Positions 59,224 through 64,000 of a stretch of 64,000 nt of DNA are shown here, in pieces. Made by a program: the position numbers and the translations under genes. This DNA comes from JAJDNS01 sp963578825 (GTDB taxonomy: Bacteria > Acidobacteriota > Vicinamibacteria > Fen-336): NCBI GenBank assembly GCA_963578825.1, contig CAUZDW010000014.1, positions 30,509 through 94,508 of the forward strand. The letters run 5' to 3'. The notes below the pieces were generated by a model. That model worked only from the letters and a program-made list of their open reading frames with translations. It did no database searches and was not told the DNA's origin. Every line of letters starts with the position of its first letter. Position 1 is the stretch's first letter.

Positions 59224-60681
59224 AACGCCTGGTCCTGACCGTGCTGGCGACGTGCCTTCTGGTTTCTGCGGCCGGAGCCGGAGAGCTTCAGGAGGATCTC
59301 CAGGCCCGGCGCGGGCGAGTCAAGGAGGCTCTCTCGCCCGAGACGCTTTTCATTCAGTTCAGCGCCCCGGTTCGCGTCTACTCGAAGGACGTCGACTACG
59401 AGTACCGACAGGACAGCGACATGCTCTACCTGACCGGCATCGACCAGGAGGGGACGATCCTGGTCATGATGCCGGGCAACCGGACCCGGACCGAGCTGCT
59501 GTTCGTCCAGGGTCCGGACCCTCGCGCCGAGCACCGCCAGGGGCACCTCCTCACGAAGGACGAGGCCCGGGAGGCCAGTGGGATCCAGGAGGTTCATCTC
59601 CTTTCGGAGTTCGAGCCCTTCCTCAAGGCGATCATGAATCGCAGGCCCTGGGGAGGGCGGGGCCGACGAGACGTGGAGGAGTTCGCGGCTCTCTTCGATG
59701 CCCTCTGGGAGGGACGAGCGCGACTGGCCCTGGTCTTCGGCACGCGTCCGACCCCGGACGAGGATCTGCCTCCGGTCTACGCCTTCGCTGAGAAGATGCG
59801 CCAGCGGCTGGTGGGAGCTACGGTGCAGGACGTGTCGCCTGTGGTCTGGGGCCTGCGCCAGGTCAAGACGCCCTACGAGCAGGCGATCCTCCGGAAGAGC
59901 GGAAAGATCTCGTCGGACGCCCACCGCGCGGCGATGCGGGCGGCCCGGCCCGGGCGGTACGAGTACGAGGTCGAGGCGGCCCTCGAGCAGGTGTACCTCG
60001 AGAACGGGGCCTGGGGGTGGAGCTATCCGTCCATCGTGGGCAGCGGTCCCAACGCGACCATCCTGCACTACAGCAGGTCGCGCCGGTTGATGAAGGACGG
60101 CGACCTCCTGCTGATCGACGCCGCCGCCAACTTCGAAGGGCTCACCGTCGACATCACCCGGTCGTGGCCGGCGAACGGCCGCTTCTCGCCCGAGCAGGCC
60201 GACCTGTGGCGCCTCGTGCTGGCCGCCCAGGAGGCCGGGATGAAGGCGGCTGTCCCCGGCAACCTCACCCTCGACGTGGAGAAGGCGGTTGCGGCGGTCA
60301 TCAAGGACGGCCTGCTGGAGCGGGGCCTCATCACGGATGTCGACTCCGAGCAATTCCGGACGTGGTACACCCACGGCGTCTGCCACTGGATCGGCATGGA
60401 CGTGCACGACGCGGGCGGGCGACTACGGCCGGCCACTGGAGCCAGGGATGACCTTCGTCATCGAGCCCGGCCTCTACATCCGGGAGGTCGCCCTCGAGCA
60501 GCTCCCCGAGACGCCCGAGAACCATGCCTTCGCCGAGGCGGTGCAGCCGGCTGTCGGGAAGTACGCGGAAATCGGAGTGCGGGTCAAGGACTCCTTCCTG
60601 CTCACCGGGGACGGCCTGGAGTCGCTCTCGGCCACCGTGCCCCGGACCGTCGAGGAGATCGAGACGTTCATGGCGAGATAG
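59220..60681 (+). pseudogene. Secreted M24 Xaa-Pro aminopeptidase gene, frameshifted
   Basis: ATG 59220 follows GAGGAGAG and begins a signal peptide (KRLVLTVLATCLLVSAAGAG). The N-terminal domain and most of the pita-bread domain are in one frame: LIDAAANFEG and VDITRSWPANG with two metal aspartates, then HWIGMDVHDAGG. After an extra C near 60420 the frame changes and the rest, DYGRPLEPGMTFVIEPGLYI and EIGVRVKDSFLLTGDG with the two metal glutamates, runs to TAG 60681. Without correction the enzyme lacks half of its metal site. The intact length would be about 486 aa. Confidence 0.82.
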
Positions 60682-60759
60682 CCCACGGCGTTGCCCGGTT
60701 GACGCGACTTCGGCCACCGACATATCGTCGACAGCCGCACGAGACAACGGAGGAACCCC

Positions 60760-62001
<1,242 letters not shown>

Positions 62002-62098
62002 TCCGACACGGGCGGGCAGGACCCGACCACCGGAGCGGCACGAACACCGGGACCGCGGCTCTCCGAGGAGGGTGTCGGCCCGATCCCTTGGGACCCTG

Positions 62099-62554
62099 CT
62101 AGCAGAATCCCCGGCTGCTCACCGGCATCCCTTCCTCATCGTCGCGATGGAGGCGTCCAACCCGCGGGTGCCTCGGGAGGGCTTGTACGGCCTCTGGAAC
62201 GGCCTTGGTATTGCGTACGTGAATCAGCCCTCCGTGTGCGGCTCCAACCAGGCCCAATGGCCGTATCCACCAGGGACCGAAGTCCGCTCGCCACATAACG
62301 TCGAGCCCCGGTGTGTCGCCCAGCGTTCGATACAACTCCCGAGTCTGGCCGCCAAACCCAAACAGTGCGCACGTTCGGCCCTGCTTTGAAAGGGCATCCG
62401 ATTCGCCGAGGCTGTTGAGCAGCTGTGACACAGTGGCGTCGTGCAGCTCCGCCTCGAAGTACCGGTTCGGGGCCTCGGCATAGACGTGGAAATGCTCCGC
62501 CCAGCTCGACCTTACGTCGGAGATGTTCCGTTCGGAAAGAATCCTGAAAGGGGG
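62099..62554 (-). pseudogene. 5'-incomplete ORF next to an attC-like site
   Basis: Reading leftward from inside the hairpin at 62553, a frame is open for about 150 codons: RILSERNISDVRSSWAEHFH, VYAEAPNRYFEAELHDATVS and onward to the TAG at 62099. It has no ATG near its beginning; the first GTG is about 40 codons in. The first half looks protein-like but matches no family I know. It may be the remains of a cassette gene that lost its start, or non-coding. Confidence 0.3.
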
Positions 62555-62653
62555 CTAACAGCCAGGATCGCCTGCGAAGCGCACATTGATGAAGCTAGGG
62601 GCGTGGAGCATGTTCAGACCAAGCGCTTCGTCTGGTGCATCCGCTCGTTGGAC
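62553..62653 (-). repeat. attC-like hairpin at the right-hand cassette array, site 1
   Basis: On the - strand it runs from GTCCAAC (62653-62647) to GTTAGCC (62559-62553). The arms GCGGATGCACCAGACGAAGC and GCTTCGCAGGCGATCCTGGC pair imperfectly. The segment GGATCGCCTGCGAAGCGCAC is the inverse of the repeat found three times at 15.9-16.7 kb. It lies 26 bases after the stop of the membrane-protein ORF. Confidence 0.7.
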
Positions 62654-62679
62654 GGCACCCTGCCCCCACGCGACGCCTC

Positions 62680-63078
62680 TCATGAGAGCAGCTCTCGCAA
62701 AGACGGCACCGCCCAGAAGGGAAGATACTCCTTCCAGCCCAGGATGAGGGAGAAGCCGACGTGAATTACGGCCGGCGTTAGGCTTGCCGCGCAGAGGTAG
62801 GCGGCCACTTCGCCCCGCCGCATGCCGAACACGACGGGAGGAAGGAGGATCGTGGTAGCGGCTGGGATTCCGTAGTACACCCACGGTGGCAGGCCGGAGT
62901 TGGCGGCAACCTTGGCGAATAGCATCCCGGCCACGACAACAACGGCGGACACCCAGAGAAGTGACAACGAGCCCGGCTGCACTGGTCGTTTCCGGACGAT
63001 GACCCTTAGTAGCGCCAGGAAAGCAACGAAGGAGGCCAGCACGAAAACGGCGAAATGCAGCTTGTCTGTGTTACTCAC
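62680..63078 (-). CDS. Small four-helix membrane protein in a candidate gene cassette
   Basis: This 132-aa protein starts at GTG 63078 (SNTDKLHFAVFVLASFVAFL). Four hydrophobic helices follow, with WVSAVVVVAGMLFAKVAAN, YYGIPAATTILLPPVVFG and YLCAASLTPAVIHVGFSLIL. I recognise no family. It is enclosed by attC-like hairpins at 62553-62653 and 63113-63193, both in the orientation expected for a cassette, giving a unit of about 540 bases. Cassette proteins of unknown function are the rule in environmental integrons. Confidence 0.6.
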   Translation of the reverse strand: MSNTDKLHFAVFVLASFVAFLALLRVIVRKRPVQPGSLSLLWVSAVVVVAGMLFAKVAANSGLPPWVYYGIPAATTILLPPVVFGMRRGEVAAYLCAASLTPAVIHVGFSLILGWKEYLPFWAVPSLRELLS

Positions 63079-63112
63079 GTGGCGTAGCCGTACCCCCTCT
63101 CACCGCATGTCC

Positions 63113-63193
63113 GTCCAACACTGGGCATAAGCTGCGAAGCACGCGGCGTCCCTTGCCAGCGCGGGCTTCGTCTGCTTCATGCCCTTGTTAGAC
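63113..63193 (-). repeat. attC-like hairpin at the right-hand cassette array, site 2
   Basis: On the - strand it runs from GTCTAAC (63193-63187) to GTTGGAC (63119-63113), and both cores fit the RYYYAAC/GTTRRRY rule. The left arm GTCTAACAAGGGCATGAAGC pairs with the reverse complement of the right arm (GTCCAACACTGGGCATAAGC), followed by GACGAAGC against TGCGAAGC with extrahelical bases. It begins 11 bases after the protease-like gene. This is the most canonical site of the set. Confidence 0.75.
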
Positions 63194-63204
63194 GGCACCC
63201 GCGA

Positions 63205-63930
63205 TCAACTGCCTTTCAGTACTTTTAAACCGAACTCAGTCAACAGCTGTTCGAACGTTTGCTTCCTACCCTTGCCATCGTTGTTTAGGCGAAAGTGAGG
63301 TGGGACCATGGCATTGAGTGCGTCCTTGACGAGCGACACGACGGAATATCTTCCAAAGTCGCTCCCACTTGTACTAATCGCGCAGACCTGGCCGGTGCTG
63401 AGGGTGACTGGGCCGCCGCTCGAACCATGGGGAATTATCGCGCTTGTAACATGACACGGGTTGTTGGTGAACGGGGGGTATTTCGGCAATTGCTCTATGA
63501 AGAGCCCATTGGAGCCGCGCAGCTTCAGCTGGCACGCTAGCTGATAGTCGCCGGCCGCCTGATCCTTCACCTCGATCACCGACGGATCACAACCCCAGTG
63601 ACAGACTAGTTCCTTCTCGATCGGTGTCCAGGTACAAAGCGACATAACCCTGTGGTTGGCACAATCGTGGCAGTCAACGTCACTCATATCGAGCTGACCA
63701 ATCGCGACATCTGTTCCGTCAACATACGTGGACCACTTGACGTGAAGGGCATGGTGAGCCACACCTATCAGGTCGATCCATGGGTCTGTGTTCTGGTTGT
63801 CTTTGTACAAGCAATACCTGGCTGTAAGGAATATCGCCGGCTTGCCAATCATGAAGGCCGTACCGATCAATTGAAAGTGACCCGCCCCGGGTTTCCTGGA
63901 GGCTCCATTGTTTGGGCGGATGGGGTCCAT
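63205..63930 (-). CDS. Trypsin-like (S1/S7 fold) protein with altered catalytic histidine
   Basis: This 241-aa protein lacks a signal peptide. The chymotrypsin-fold landmarks are GTAFMIGKPAIFLTARYC, DGTDVAIGQLD with the catalytic Asp, and IIPHGSSGGPVTLSTGQ with the catalytic Ser and oxyanion loop. At the histidine position of the usual TAAHC it has TARYC, so the charge relay is incomplete unless the TAT codon is a misread CAT. Its GC content is lower than that of chromosomal neighbours, and an attC-like hairpin follows its stop, so it looks like a cassette gene. Another reading frame ends about 20 bases upstream. Confidence 0.65.
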   Translation of the reverse strand: MDPIRPNNGASRKPGAGHFQLIGTAFMIGKPAIFLTARYCLYKDNQNTDPWIDLIGVAHHALHVKWSTYVDGTDVAIGQLDMSDVDCHDCANHRVMSLCTWTPIEKELVCHWGCDPSVIEVKDQAAGDYQLACQLKLRGSNGLFIEQLPKYPPFTNNPCHVTSAIIPHGSSGGPVTLSTGQVCAISTSGSDFGRYSVVSLVKDALNAMVPPHFRLNNDGKGRKQTFEQLLTEFGLKVLKGS

Positions 63931-63949
63931 GGGAAGACCGAGGAGATAC

Positions 63950-64000
63950 TCACTGGAGGTCCGGGAGCGAGCCGTCCGGTTGGTTTTCGATCACGATCAC
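63950..64000 (-). CDS. C-terminal end of a gene entering from the right edge
   Basis: Reading leftward from the window edge, a frame gives VIVIENQPDGSLPDLQ and then TGA at 63952-63950. It ends 19 bases before the protease ATG with no attC-like site between, so the two may be co-transcribed in one cassette. Too short to identify. Confidence 0.35.
   Translation of the reverse strand: MIVIENQPDGSLPDLQ

Overview
The window is about 64 kb of GC-rich bacterial chromosome, apparently from a free-living heterotroph. It carries several Tat-exported Gfo/Idh/MocA oxidoreductases, secreted TIM-barrel sugar isomerases, DUF1080, DUF6807 and DUF3604 proteins, RND pumps, and a fucose/rhamnose-type bacterial microcompartment. 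This mix is typical of Acidobacteriota, the Planctomycetes/Verrucomicrobia group or Latescibacterota. No rRNA or phylogenetic marker is present to decide between them, so the placement is inference. I saw no tRNA, rRNA or CRISPR array.

Layout. 1-12.9 kb: heme A synthase (partial), an acoABC-type acetoin dehydrogenase operon, purL, a Gfo/Idh/MocA oxidoreductase, a broken HdeD-like gene, larA, a broken DUF4342 gene and a Kv-type channel. 12.9-25.5 kb: secreted carbohydrate-related enzymes, a two-domain esterase, a YddG-like exporter, an amidohydrolase-TPR protein and a truncated kinase, interrupted at 15.5-17.1 kb by a short array of integron-cassette-like units. 26-33.8 kb: an operon with two RND pumps and one adaptor. 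33.9-36.2 kb: a tandem, eukaryote-like phosphofructokinase. 36.4-37.0 kb: an RHH/PIN toxin-antitoxin pair.

37.0-48.2 kb is the centrepiece, a complete-looking microcompartment locus. pduT-like and pduS-like genes run leftward. An acetate-kinase homologue, pduL, three BMC-H genes, one BMC-P gene, a CoA-acylating aldehyde dehydrogenase, two more BMC-P genes, a class II aldolase, fucI and a DeoR regulator run rightward. The inferred route is L-fucose to L-fuculose (FucI), phosphorylation by a kinase not in the window, aldol cleavage to DHAP and L-lactaldehyde, then lactoyl-CoA, lactoyl-phosphate and lactate plus ATP. The iron-sulfur shell protein and PduS-like flavoprotein could reoxidise NADH across the shell.

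48.2-62 kb: a sulfurtransferase, DUF1080, an M28 peptidase (frameshifted), a GT87-like membrane protein, two sugar-type Tat proteins, a heavily disrupted DUF3604 gene, a stand-alone PKS-type acyltransferase, an M24 aminopeptidase (frameshifted) and a TIM-barrel protein. 62-64 kb: a second cassette array with canonical-looking attC hairpins, a small membrane protein and a trypsin-like protein, running off the right edge.

Two themes cut across the window. Several genes carry frameshifts or in-frame stops while long neighbours are intact, so real decay and uncorrected sequence error both need to be considered. Several start codons lie only 5-13 bases after a recognisable -10 box, which suggests leaderless transcripts.
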